11,351 bases of DNA from Chloroflexota bacterium (GCA_017743585.1 JAGHYP010000064.1:1-11351); one strand, 5' to 3'; positions 1 through 6,734 are shown, counted from the stretch's first letter. Translations and numbers: made by a program. The notes: generated from the sequence alone by a model not told the origin.

Positions 1-68
1 GCGGCAGCGCGGCGGCAGTGGCAGCGCGCCCATCGCCATGCGCGCTGCCACTGCCGCCGCGCTGCCGC
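1..68. repeat. Perfect 29-bp fold-back inverted repeat at the window edge
   Basis: Bases 1-29 are the exact reverse complement of 40-68, around a 10-base loop (ccatcgccat, 30-39). gatA homology continues through codon 170 (24-22) and is lost at bases 21-1, exactly where only the mirrored copy remains. The arms nearest the loop (22-29 and 40-47, CAGCGCGC/GCGCGCTG) belong to the natural gene and could have primed the snap-back. This is best read as a chimeric contig end rather than a biological element. Confidence 0.85.
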
Positions 69-531
69 CGCTGCTGCCGCCCGGTATCCGATCCAAGCGA
101 TGCGGATTGCGCGTGATGTGATAGGCGCTATTCTCAGTGGACGAGCCCATTGCAAATTCGTCAGTGTTGCTCTTGCCGAGCATGATCGCGCCGCTTGCGA
201 AGAGCTTTTGAACGGCTGTGGCAGTATATGGCGGCACAAAACCTTCCAAAATGCGCGAGCCTGCTGTGGTCGGCACGCCTTCTGTGCAAAGCACGTCTTT
301 GATGGCGAGCGGGATGCCTAGCAACAGCGCGTCGTCGCCCTGTGCGAGGCGCGCATCGGCTTGGCGCGCCTGCTCAAGCGCGCGCTCAGCCGTCACGGTC
401 AGGTAGGCGCCGATGCGCGGCTCGAGCTCGGCGATGCGCGCGAGATGTGCCTGAGTCAGCTCAAGCGCGCTGATGCGCCGCGCGCGCAGCTCCCTCAGCG
501 CCTCGGTGATGGTCAGGTCAGTTAGGTTCAT
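1..531 (-). CDS. gatA: Asp/Glu-tRNA amidotransferase subunit A, N-terminal part (runs off window)
   Basis: Amidase subunit of GatCAB, which converts Glu-tRNA(Gln) or Asp-tRNA(Asn) to the amidated form; the A subunit releases ammonia from glutamine or asparagine. Read from ATG at 531, it gives 177 codons with no stop before the window edge. Amidase-signature features are clear: GIPLAIKDV (catalytic Lys78), TTAGSRIL, GKSNTDEFAMGSSTENSA, and PGGSSGGSAAAV with the cis-Ser at residue 154. The family then continues to a DTGGS motif holding the nucleophile Ser. Here the match stops after MAMGAL (residue 170), and the last seven residues (PLPPRCR) come from a fold-back palindrome, so the nucleophile is missing. 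The gene is probably intact in the organism. No strong Shine-Dalgarno is visible. It is divergent from the PLP acyltransferase gene. Gene identity is very secure; the 3' end is not genuine. Confidence 0.95.
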   Translation of the reverse strand, partial: MNLTDLTITEALRELRARRISALELTQAHLARIAELEPRIGAYLTVTAERALEQARQADARLAQGDDALLLGIPLAIKDVLCTEGVPTTAGSRILEGFVPPYTATAVQKLFASGAIMLGKSNTDEFAMGSSTENSAYHITRNPHRLDRIPGGSSGGSAAAVAARMAMGALPLPPRCR

Positions 532-556
532 GTGCGCCTGTGTGCAGCTTGCGCGT

Positions 557-578
557 CCTAGATTTCTAGATCTCTAGG
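557..578. promoter_or_regulatory. Imperfect 22-bp palindrome with three phased CTAGA/CTAGG boxes
   Basis: CCTAGA (557-562), TCTAGA (565-570) and TCTAGG (573-578) are symmetric about 567/568, with CTAG recurring every 8 bp (558, 566, 574). CTAG is usually rare in bacterial DNA, so three phased copies just downstream of the predicted gatA start site suggest an operator or processing element. Function is inference only. Confidence 0.35.
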
Positions 579-588
579 CACTGCCATA

Positions 589-616
589 ACTATACCACGC
601 CTTCTCAGCTGCACAA
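589..616 (-). promoter_or_regulatory. Probable sigma-70 promoter for gatA
   Basis: On the minus strand: -35 TTGTGC (616-611), a 16-bp spacer, -10 TATAGT (594-589). This would start transcription near 582, about 50 bases before the gatA ATG and directly before the CTAGA palindrome. Confidence 0.5.
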
Positions 617-844
617 CAACGCCTTTTCGGCGTATATACATGTCGCTTTTGCGCATAATTGCGCTGATTGCGCGATGCCGCCCGCCGAGCGGCTGAAGCA
701 TTCCATGAGCGGCTTCGCCGTCACGCGCGATAAACAGCGCGCAAGGATTCGCAGTGTGCAAAGCGCGCGCAGCGGCTTAAAATTGACGCAGCGATCTGAA
801 GGCGCTCAAAAAGAATTGGTTTCACATAGCAGGAGCGACAAAGA

Positions 845-2032
845 ATGCCCGGCAAGACGGCTTGGATCGAGAGAGAGATGGCGGCGCTGCGCGAGCAGGG
901 CTTATTCAACACCATCCGCACGATTGAATCGGCGCAAGGCCCGTGGATCACGGTTGACGGTCGCCGCGTGCTGAATCTTTGCACCAACAATTACCTCGGT
1001 CTGGCGAGCGATCCGCGCTTGATCGAAGCAGCCGAGCGCGCCATGCGCACATATGGCGTCGGGCCGGCGGCAGTGCGCAGCATCGCAGGCACGATGAACC
1101 TGCACGTGGCGCTTGAGCAGCGCTTAGCAGCCTTCAAGGGGGTCGAGGCGGCGATCACCTTCCAGAGCGGCTTCAACGCCAATCTGGCGACTATCCCCGC
1201 GCTCGTCGGCAAGGGCGATATCATCTTCAGCGATGAGCTGAACCACGCCAGCATCATTGACGGCGCACGGCTCAGCCGCGCCGAGATCGTGCGCTACAAA
1301 CACGCCGATGTGGACGATCTGCGCCGGAAGATCGAAAGCACGCCGTTCAGCGCCGAGACGCGCCGCCTGATCGTGACCGACGGCGTCTTCAGCATGGATG
1401 GCGATATCGCGCCGCTGCCCGAGATTTGCGAATTGGCGCGCCAACACGACATTCTGCTGATGGTGGACGACGCACACGGCGAAGGCGTCCTCGGCCGCGG
1501 CGGACGCGGCATTGTGGATCATTTCCATCTGCACGGCAAGGTGGATATCGAGGTCGGCACGCTCAGCAAGGCGTTCGGCGTGGTCGGCGGCGTGGTGGCA
1601 GGCAATGCGACCATCATCGAGTGGTTGCGGCAACGCGCGCGTCCGTTTTTGTTCAGCAGCGCCATGACCGTGCCAGACGTAGCGGCGTGCCTTGCCGCGC
1701 TCGATATCCTAGAGAACAGCACTGAGCTTGTGGAGCGGCTATGGCGCAACACTGAGTTCTTCCGCCGCGAGATGCAGACGCTCGGCTTCGATGTTGGCCT
1801 CTCACAGACGCCGATCGTGCCTGTCATGTTGGGCGAGGCGCAATTGGCGCAGCGCTTCAGCCGTCAGCTGTTTGAGGAAGGCGTGTTCGCTATGGCAATC
1901 GGCTATCCAACAGTGCCGCATGGCAAGGCGCGCATCCGCGTGATGAACAGCGCGATGCACAGCCAATCCGACCTCGAGCAAGCGCTAAGCGCTTTTGAGA
2001 AAGTGGGCAAGGCGCTGGGGGTTATCAGCTAG
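845..2032 (+). CDS. kbl: Glycine C-acetyltransferase / AONS-like PLP-dependent acyltransferase
   Basis: Alpha-oxoamine synthase family (fold-type I PLP enzymes), 395 aa, the usual length for KBL/BioF. It condenses an amino acid with an acyl-CoA: glycine plus acetyl-CoA in KBL (threonine breakdown), or alanine plus pimeloyl-CoA/ACP in BioF (biotin). Visible motifs: NNYLGL (48-53), FQSGFNAN (106-113), ELNHAS with His134, VDDAHGEGVLG (Asp208, His211), and the Schiff-base Lys242 in TLSKAFG. The start is supported by AGGAG at 831-835, nine bases before ATG. The best fit is the KBL or KBL-like group common in Chloroflexota and Firmicutes. No tdh or biotin genes are in view, so the acyl-CoA specificity is unproven. 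It ends two bases before the DUF2344 gene, implying co-transcription. Confidence 0.88.
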   Translation: MPGKTAWIEREMAALREQGLFNTIRTIESAQGPWITVDGRRVLNLCTNNYLGLASDPRLIEAAERAMRTYGVGPAAVRSIAGTMNLHVALEQRLAAFKGVEAAITFQSGFNANLATIPALVGKGDIIFSDELNHASIIDGARLSRAEIVRYKHADVDDLRRKIESTPFSAETRRLIVTDGVFSMDGDIAPLPEICELARQHDILLMVDDAHGEGVLGRGGRGIVDHFHLHGKVDIEVGTLSKAFGVVGGVVAGNATIIEWLRQRARPFLFSSAMTVPDVAACLAALDILENSTELVERLWRNTEFFRREMQTLGFDVGLSQTPIVPVMLGEAQLAQRFSRQLFEEGVFAMAIGYPTVPHGKARIRVMNSAMHSQSDLEQALSAFEKVGKALGVIS

Positions 2033-2034
2033 CG

Positions 2035-2751
2035 ATGCAGGAACGCGCGCCTTTGCAGCGCCTGCGGATCACGTTTGCCAAGCGCGGCGCGCTCAAATTC
2101 ATCGGACATCTCGACCTCGCCAAGACGTGGGAACGCATTTTGCGGCGCGCGCAGCTGGCGCTCGCTTACACGCAAGGGTTCAACGCACATCCGCGCCTGC
2201 AGCTGGCATCGCCATTGCCGCTCGGCGTCACCAGCGAGTGCGAGCTGCTCGATATCTGGCTTGAGCGCCCTGAGCCGCTCGAAGGCTTGGCAGAGCGCTT
2301 GATGGCAGTCAGCCCGCCCGACTTGCCGGTTTTGAAGATCGAGGAAGTGCCGCTCCGCGCGCCCGCTTTGCAGACACTAGTCGAGAGCGCAGTCTTTCGC
2401 ATCGCGCCGCGCGCGGACTCAGCGCCTGAGGCAGTGGCAGGCATGGCAGAGCGCGTCGCGGCGCTGTTGGCGCAGCCGCAAATCTTGCGCACGCGCCGTG
2501 AGAAAGTCTACGATCTCAAGCCGCTCATCCGCGCGCTGCAGATCGGCGCGGACGGCGCGCTTTATGCCGACCTGTACAGCACGCCCGGCGGCTCAGGTCG
2601 CCCTGATGAGCTGCTGGAAGCGCTCGGCTATCAGATGGTTGATTTCGACGTGCAGCGCGTGGCATTGCGTCTGCGCGACGCGCCAAGCGACGCCGTCGCC
2701 GCTGCTGCCGCGCCTGACAAGGCGCCGCTCGCCGAAGACGACTCGCTCTAA
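2035..2751 (+). CDS. Radical SAM-linked DUF2344 protein (TIGR03936 type)
   Basis: 238 aa. It starts with the family-typical RLRITFAKRGALKFIGHLDL (residues 9-28), followed by QGFNAHPRLQLASPLPLGVT (47-66) and SECELLDIWL. This domain (TIGR03936/DUF2344) is known beside, or fused to, a B12-binding radical SAM protein and often near RNase E/G and ribosomal protein genes; its biochemical role is not established. The C-terminus is Ala/Asp-rich and looks disordered. It sits two bases after kbl with no strong Shine-Dalgarno, so translational coupling is likely. The radical SAM partner is not in the window. Confidence 0.87.
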   Translation: MQERAPLQRLRITFAKRGALKFIGHLDLAKTWERILRRAQLALAYTQGFNAHPRLQLASPLPLGVTSECELLDIWLERPEPLEGLAERLMAVSPPDLPVLKIEEVPLRAPALQTLVESAVFRIAPRADSAPEAVAGMAERVAALLAQPQILRTRREKVYDLKPLIRALQIGADGALYADLYSTPGGSGRPDELLEALGYQMVDFDVQRVALRLRDAPSDAVAAAAAPDKAPLAEDDSL

Positions 2752-2848
2752 GGCGCGACTTGGGCTTGCGCGGCGCGCTCGAATCAGACACAATTGGCGG
2801 CGACGTTCTCGCGCGCCTCAAGGCGCCTCTGGAGGCAAGTTATTCCGC

Positions 2849-3217
2849 ATGGGCAGCCGTATCCTTGTTGTGGAAGATAACGCCGATAATCGCGCCTTAA
2901 TCACGGAGATGCTGGGTGTGATGAATTATGAAGTCATCATCGCGACCGATGGCGAGGAAGGCGTTAAAAAGGCGAACGCTGAGCGCCCTGATCTGATCCT
3001 GATGGATATCTCGCTGCCCAAAGTGGACGGCCTGACTGTCGCGCGGCGCATCAAAGCCACGCCTGAGCTGCAACACATCCCGATCATCGCCCTGACCGCT
3101 CACGCGATGGTCGGCGACCGCGAGCGGGCGCTCGACGCAGGCTGCGACGACTACATCTCCAAGCCGATTGACCTGCGCGAGCTTGCCGATAAGCTGGCGC
3201 GCTACCTGCAAGCATGA
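2849..3217 (+). CDS. Single-domain response regulator (CheY/DivK type)
   Basis: 122 aa covering only a receiver domain: acidic pocket Glu9/Asp10 (VVEDN), phospho-acceptor Asp53 (LILMDISLP), switch Thr83 (ALTAHAM), Lys105 (YISKPID), and the AGCDDY element. There is no DNA-binding or output domain, so it must act through protein contacts or a phosphorelay. The open frame extends far upstream through the DUF2344 gene, but homology begins at this ATG; GGAGG at 2831-2835 lies 13 bases upstream, a little long. Its TGA overlaps the next gene's ATG (ATGA at 3214-3217), so the two are translationally coupled. No cognate kinase is visible. Confidence 0.9.
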   Translation: MGSRILVVEDNADNRALITEMLGVMNYEVIIATDGEEGVKKANAERPDLILMDISLPKVDGLTVARRIKATPELQHIPIIALTAHAMVGDRERALDAGCDDYISKPIDLRELADKLARYLQA

Positions 3218-3948
3218 GCCTGCTCATTCCCCACTCTGGGCGCGACCTCGTTGAGCCTGAGCGCAGCGCCGCGCGCGACGAGGCGAGCTTGCGCAGCCTG
3301 CTATGCCACATCGGGCGGCAGTTGCACGAGACTGGCTGGCTCAGCGGCACGGCAGGCAGCCTGAGCGCGCGGCTAGACGCGACGCACTTGCTCTTGACGC
3401 CTACTCAGCTCGCCAAAGGCTTTTTGCAGCCCGATCAACTCCTGAAGGTCGCCTTTGAAGACGCGCTGGCAGCTTCGGAAGGTGAGCCGTTGCTGCACGC
3501 GCTGTGCTACCAACAGCGCGCCGATCTGCACGGCGTGCTGCTTGCGGCGCCGCCGCACGCCGTCGCGCTCACGCTCGCCAATCTGAGCATGCGGACATGC
3601 GTGCTGCCCGAGGCGGTCATCCTACTCGGCTTGGTGCCGACTGCCGCTTACAGCGCGCCGTATAGCGCCGAGCAATGCGAGGCAGTTCGCACTTTGGTCG
3701 CTGAGCATGACGCGCTGCTGATTGCGCATACCGGCGCGCTGACCGTCGGCGCGGATTTGTGGGAGGCTTTTTTGCGCATGGAGGTGCTAGAACACACAGC
3801 GAGCATCTTACAGCGCGCGGCGCAGTTAGGACCGCTGCCAACCTTGCCGCCGCATGAGGTGGCGCGTCTATTGCGCATTCGCCAGCAGCGCGGCTATTGG
3901 CGGCACGGCGACGCCGAGCGCTTCTGCCAGATGTGCGGCGTGTGCTGA
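3214..3948 (+). CDS. Class II aldolase/adducin-fold protein lacking the zinc ligands
   Basis: 244 aa with class II aldolase/adducin features in order: a GTAGSLSARL N-terminal motif (residues 45-54), ALCYQQRADL (96-105), GLVPTAAYSAPYSAEQ (139-154), and HTGALTVGADLWEAF...LEHTA (172-196). Real family enzymes bind zinc through the two His of a V-V-H-x-H motif and the His of N-H-G. Here V-V-H-T-H reads V-L-L-A-A (Leu110, Ala112), and A-N-H-G reads A-H-T-G (Thr173, with His shifted to the Asn position). The catalytic-Glu position is kept (Glu91, four residues before His95). The N-terminal GNxS is GSLS. The C-terminus carries Cys238, Cys241 and Cys244 (CxxCxxC). It is coupled by ATGA overlap to the response regulator. 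Fold assignment is strong. A non-catalytic or repurposed role is inferred. Confidence 0.8.
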   Translation: MSLLIPHSGRDLVEPERSAARDEASLRSLLCHIGRQLHETGWLSGTAGSLSARLDATHLLLTPTQLAKGFLQPDQLLKVAFEDALAASEGEPLLHALCYQQRADLHGVLLAAPPHAVALTLANLSMRTCVLPEAVILLGLVPTAAYSAPYSAEQCEAVRTLVAEHDALLIAHTGALTVGADLWEAFLRMEVLEHTASILQRAAQLGPLPTLPPHEVARLLRIRQQRGYWRHGDAERFCQMCGVC

Positions 3949-3989
3949 GGCGGGCTCTCCAGACCCACTTGCTACAACATGGTGCGGGC

Positions 3990-4224
3990 TCAGCTCGGCG
4001 CCGCCGCTTCCTGACCGTCGGCGTGGAATTCCAAGCTGAGCGTGCCGCTGAAGCCCAGCTCTGCCAGTTTGCGGAAAGTCTGTCATATGCTTTTGCTTTG
4101 ATCTCGCCCGTGTTCGGCGCGCCGCGCGTTGGCACGTCGCCGATATGCACGGTCAAGCAACCTAGAGCCGCTCTCCGTGTGCCGCGATGCCTTCCAAGAC
4201 GCCCGGCATCTGCCAATGAGCGTG
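3990..4224 (-). pseudogene. Frameshifted remnant of a TIM-barrel sugar isomerase/epimerase (C-terminal part)
   Basis: Minus-strand homology continues across three reading frames. Segment 1 (about 4224-4165) reads HAHWQMPGVLEGIAAHGERL. Segment 2 (about 4156-4100) reads LTVHIGDVPTRGAPNTGEI, the metal-binding HxxD and GTGEI-type motif of hydroxypyruvate isomerase-like and xylose isomerase-like proteins. Segment 3 (4073-3990) reads RKLAELGFSGTLSLEF and continues to a TGA at 3992-3990. In-frame stops lie between the segments (TAG at 4164-4162, TGA at 4085-4083). The N-terminal two thirds is absent; the transport-operon gene at 4244-4750 occupies that place. It probably encoded the catabolic enzyme of the upstream sugar transporter. 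Clustered sequencing errors are the alternative, but the adjacent long genes are intact. Confidence 0.7.
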
Positions 4225-4243
4225 GCAGCGCACTCGCAGGCAC

Positions 4244-4750
4244 TTACGGCGTGTAGAGCGCGACCGAGATGCTGTGCAACGCGCCGCGCCAATTGACCTG
4301 CTCTGCGTCAGGCAGCGCGCCGCGCCATGCCAACTCGCGGTTCAGATACAAGAGCGCCTCGCGCTCAGTGACGAAGAGCAACACTTCGTTCGGCTCAGGC
4401 GGGCGACGCAAATGGATGAAGCCGAGCGAGTCGGCCTGGAGCGGCGCGAGCGCGAACGACGCATCGCCGTGCAAGCTGAGCGTGAAGCGCAGCGCGCCAT
4501 CGGCGCTGAAGACCAAATGCCACGAGTCGAGCGGAGACGCCTGCGCCGACCAGGCGCCGCGCGCAATCAAGGTGAACGGCGCGCGCGGCAGGCTGAGCGA
4601 CGCCTCAAGCGCGTCTGTGGCTGCATACAACGTTCCGTGGCGCGGCGGATCGGCGAGTCCGAGTGCTAACGCGACGCTCAGGCCGAGGCCGCTCAGCAGC
4701 GCGCCGAACAAGCCAAGCCGCAAGACGCGCCAGGTTGCGACAAGGCACAT
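4244..4750 (-). CDS. Membrane-anchored small extracytoplasmic protein of unknown function
   Basis: 168 aa from ATG at 4750. A TTG at 4756 overlapping the permease stop is possible, but the AAGGG Shine-Dalgarno (4762-4758 region) sits about six bases before the ATG and directly abuts the TTG, so ATG is preferred. An N-terminal hydrophobic segment (roughly residues 9-31, rich in Leu/Gly/Ala) acts as a signal anchor. The rest is beta-strand-like, with alternating hydrophobic residues (LRFTLSLHGD, LGFIHLRRPPEPNEVLLFV, EALLYLNRELAWRG) and a closing HSISVALYTP, suggestive of a small jelly-roll or LamG-like fold. No family is recognised with confidence. It is third in the sugar-ABC permease operon, so a surface glycan or transport accessory role is possible. 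Confidence 0.7.
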   Translation of the reverse strand: MCLVATWRVLRLGLFGALLSGLGLSVALALGLADPPRHGTLYAATDALEASLSLPRAPFTLIARGAWSAQASPLDSWHLVFSADGALRFTLSLHGDASFALAPLQADSLGFIHLRRPPEPNEVLLFVTEREALLYLNRELAWRGALPDAEQVNWRGALHSISVALYTP

Positions 4751-4752
4751 TC

Positions 4753-5607
4753 TCAACCCTTGACAGCGCCAGCCGTCAGGCCTTGCACAATCCGCTGCTG
4801 GAAGATCAGCACCAGCACGATCAGCGGCACAGTCACAACCACAGAGGCAGCCATGATCTCGCCGAACGGCTCATTGCGCGCGATCACGCCTGTGAACTTG
4901 GTGATCGCCACCGTCACGGTCTGCGCTGCAGGCTGAGTCAAGGTGAAAGTGAGCGAGAAGAGATACTCGTTCCATGAGGCGATGAAGGTGAGCAAGCCAG
5001 TGGTCACCAGCGCAGGCGCGGTCAGCGGCAGCAGAATCTTGTAGAAAGTCTGGAAGGGCGTGCAGCCGTCCACCAGCGCCGCTTGTTCCAGCTCAGCGGG
5101 CAGCGCACGGAAGAACGAGGTCAGCACCCAGACCGTGAACGGCAAGGTGAAGATCAAATACGTCGTCATCAACGAGGTGGTGCTGCCATACATGCCCAGC
5201 TGATTGACGAGCGAGAACAAGCCGGGCAGCACGGAAATCTGCGGAAAGAGCGTCATCGAGAGGATCACGTACAGAATCCAGCGCTTGCCCCTGAGCTTCA
5301 GGCGCCCTAGCGCATACGCCGCGAACGAGCCGATGCACAGCGCCGAGATCACCACCACGACAGAGACGACTGAGCTGTTCAGCAAGCCGCGCAGAAAGGC
5401 ATCGTTGCGGAAGATTGCCTCGAAGTTCTGCAGCGTGATGGTCTGTGGGAAGAAGGTCGCCGGCGTCTGGATCAGCTCGCGCTCAGGCTTCAAAGCTGAG
5501 ATCAGCGCCCAATAGAACGGAAACACTGTGTACAGGAAGATTGCAATCACCAGCGCGCTGAAACCAATGCGACCTAGCCAATAGCCAATCCCGTGTTTAC
5601 CTGCCAT
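4753..5607 (-). CDS. Carbohydrate ABC transporter permease, MalG/UgpE type
   Basis: 284 aa inner-membrane permease of the CUT1 sugar-uptake group. It has an N-terminal membrane helix (about 13-35), the extracytoplasmic ISALKPERELIQTPATFFP segment typical of MalG-like proteins, and several further helices. The cytoplasmic EAA loop that docks the ATPase is ELEQAALVDGCTPFQTF..LLPL (about 172-195), with the conserved Gly in ALVDG. The C-terminus LTAGAVKG matches the usual GLTAGAVKG ending. Its ATG overlaps the stop of the partner permease by one base (TGATG at 5609-5605). Substrate is unknown; no ATPase or solute-binding protein is encoded nearby. Confidence 0.93.
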   Translation of the reverse strand: MAGKHGIGYWLGRIGFSALVIAIFLYTVFPFYWALISALKPERELIQTPATFFPQTITLQNFEAIFRNDAFLRGLLNSSVVSVVVVISALCIGSFAAYALGRLKLRGKRWILYVILSMTLFPQISVLPGLFSLVNQLGMYGSTTSLMTTYLIFTLPFTVWVLTSFFRALPAELEQAALVDGCTPFQTFYKILLPLTAPALVTTGLLTFIASWNEYLFSLTFTLTQPAAQTVTVAITKFTGVIARNEPFGEIMAASVVVTVPLIVLVLIFQQRIVQGLTAGAVKG

Positions 5608-6641
5608 CAGTCCACCTCTACGCGGAACAAGCTCATGTACAGAATGGTGAAAGCGAAGATGATGATGAAGATCAGCACGCCTGTGGCGGAAGCGTAGCCG
5701 TATTGATAGCTGGAGACCATCACCTCATAGTTGTGAGTTGCCATTGAGCGTGTGGTGTTGGGCAGCAGGATGTAGAAGACATCGAAGGCGCGCAAGGCGT
5801 CCAGCGTGCGGAAGACGAGCGCTATCAAGATGGTTGGGAGCAGTAGTGGCAGCGTGATGCGGAAAAAACGCTGACTTGCGTTGGCGCCATCCACAGCAGC
5901 TGCTTCATACAGATCGTGCGGGATAATCTGCAAGCCTGCCAAGAGCAAAAGCGCCATGAACGGCACGGTTTTCCACACATCCACAATGATGACCGAGAGC
6001 AGCGGATACTGCGAGCGCCAAGCGATGCTATCGGCAGGCTCAATGATGCCGAAGGCGTTCAGCAGGGCGTTCAGCGCGCCTGAGGTGTTATCGTTCAGCA
6101 TGTAGCGCCACAGCACGGTCGAGATCGCCGTTGGAATCGCCCATGGGATCAGCATCACAGCGCGCATCACGCCGCGCCCGCGAAATCGTGTGTTGACGAC
6201 GAGCGCCACGACTAAGCCGATCACAAGCTCTAGCGAGACTGAGATGACCGTGAATAAGACTGTATTGACGACGGCTTGTAGCCACATCGGGTCGCTAGCT
6301 GCCAGCAGATAGCGTTGACCGAACAGCTCAAACGTGCTGACGCGCTGATAGCCCGGCACGATCACATCGCGCAGCCGCGCCCCCTCTGGGAAAGGCGCGA
6401 TCTGCACCCCGAACAGCCGTTGATAGTTCGCCAGACCGACGTTGTTGACTGCCACTTCAGGGCGCGCGAATGGCTCGTCCGTGAAGCTGGCAGAGAACGT
6501 GCGCACAAGCGGGTAGAGAGCGACCAAGATCAGCACGAAGAAGGTCGGCGCGAGCATGATCATGGCAAGCCGCGCCTGCCGCTTCGTCAGCGAGAGTCCG
6601 CCGCGCGGTGCGATCTCAGGCGTGGTAGTCGCAACTGCCAT
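5607..6641 (-). CDS. Carbohydrate ABC transporter permease, MalF/UgpA type
   Basis: 344 aa from ATG at 6641, preceded by an AGAGG ribosome-binding site about ten bases upstream. A GTG at 6677 would add 12 residues but has no such site. First membrane helix is at about residues 24-46 (LAMIMLAPTFFVLILVALYP). It is followed by a long extracytoplasmic loop (about 50-118) and five further helices. The EAA motif DLYEAAAVDGANASQRF (about 243-259) contacts the ATPase subunit. It forms the transmembrane channel with the downstream MalG-type protein, whose start overlaps its stop. First gene of the minus-strand operon behind the promoter at 6704-6732. Confidence 0.93.
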   Translation of the reverse strand: MAVATTTPEIAPRGGLSLTKRQARLAMIMLAPTFFVLILVALYPLVRTFSASFTDEPFARPEVAVNNVGLANYQRLFGVQIAPFPEGARLRDVIVPGYQRVSTFELFGQRYLLAASDPMWLQAVVNTVLFTVISVSLELVIGLVVALVVNTRFRGRGVMRAVMLIPWAIPTAISTVLWRYMLNDNTSGALNALLNAFGIIEPADSIAWRSQYPLLSVIIVDVWKTVPFMALLLLAGLQIIPHDLYEAAAVDGANASQRFFRITLPLLLPTILIALVFRTLDALRAFDVFYILLPNTTRSMATHNYEVMVSSYQYGYASATGVLIFIIIFAFTILYMSLFRVEVD

Positions 6642-6680
6642 AGTGAAAGAGCCTCTCAAAAATGCTTTTGACGCCACAAC

Positions 6681-6698
6681 TTTATCGAGTTTATCGAG
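6681..6698. repeat. Tandem 9-bp repeat TTTATCGAG x2 behind the permease promoter
   Basis: TTTATCGAG occurs at 6681-6689 and again at 6690-6698 with no gap. On the operon strand it reads CTCGATAAA twice, lying at the predicted transcription start just after the -10 box. Position suggests a repressor site for the sugar operon; this is an inference. Confidence 0.45.
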
Positions 6699-6703
6699 GC
6701 AAC

Positions 6704-6732
6704 ACTATAGCGCAGTTGCTGCCCTCCAACAA
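6704..6732 (-). promoter_or_regulatory. Promoter of the sugar-ABC permease operon
   Basis: On the minus strand: -35 TTGTTG (6732-6727), a 17-bp spacer, -10 TATAGT (6709-6704). The start would be near 6697, inside the tandem TTTATCGAG repeat and about 56 bases before the permease ATG. The spacing is optimal and the same TATAGT hexamer serves gatA. Confidence 0.6.
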
Positions 6733-6734
6733 TC

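Larger units (their letters stand above)
532..844. other. Intergenic region between divergent gatA and the PLP acyltransferase
   Basis: About 310 bp with no convincing gene; open frames here have no family resemblance. It holds a minus-strand promoter and a palindromic CTAGA cluster for gatA. It also holds three copies of AGCGGCT (688-694, 708-714, 771-777), a small GCGCA-TAAT-TGCGC dyad (651-664), and a TTGACG -35-like box (783-788) without a good -10 partner. No clear plus-strand promoter could be fixed for the gene at 845. Confidence 0.5.

Noticed and set aside
2498..2848. Upstream extension of the response regulator
   Set aside because: The in-frame extension overlaps the DUF2344 gene in another frame and gives Arg/Ser-rich noise; receiver homology begins at the ATG at 2849.
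3617..4243. 208-aa minus-strand open frame read as one protein
   Set aside because: Only its 4100-4156 part is protein-like (isomerase remnant); the remainder is antisense to the aldolase-fold gene with shadow composition.
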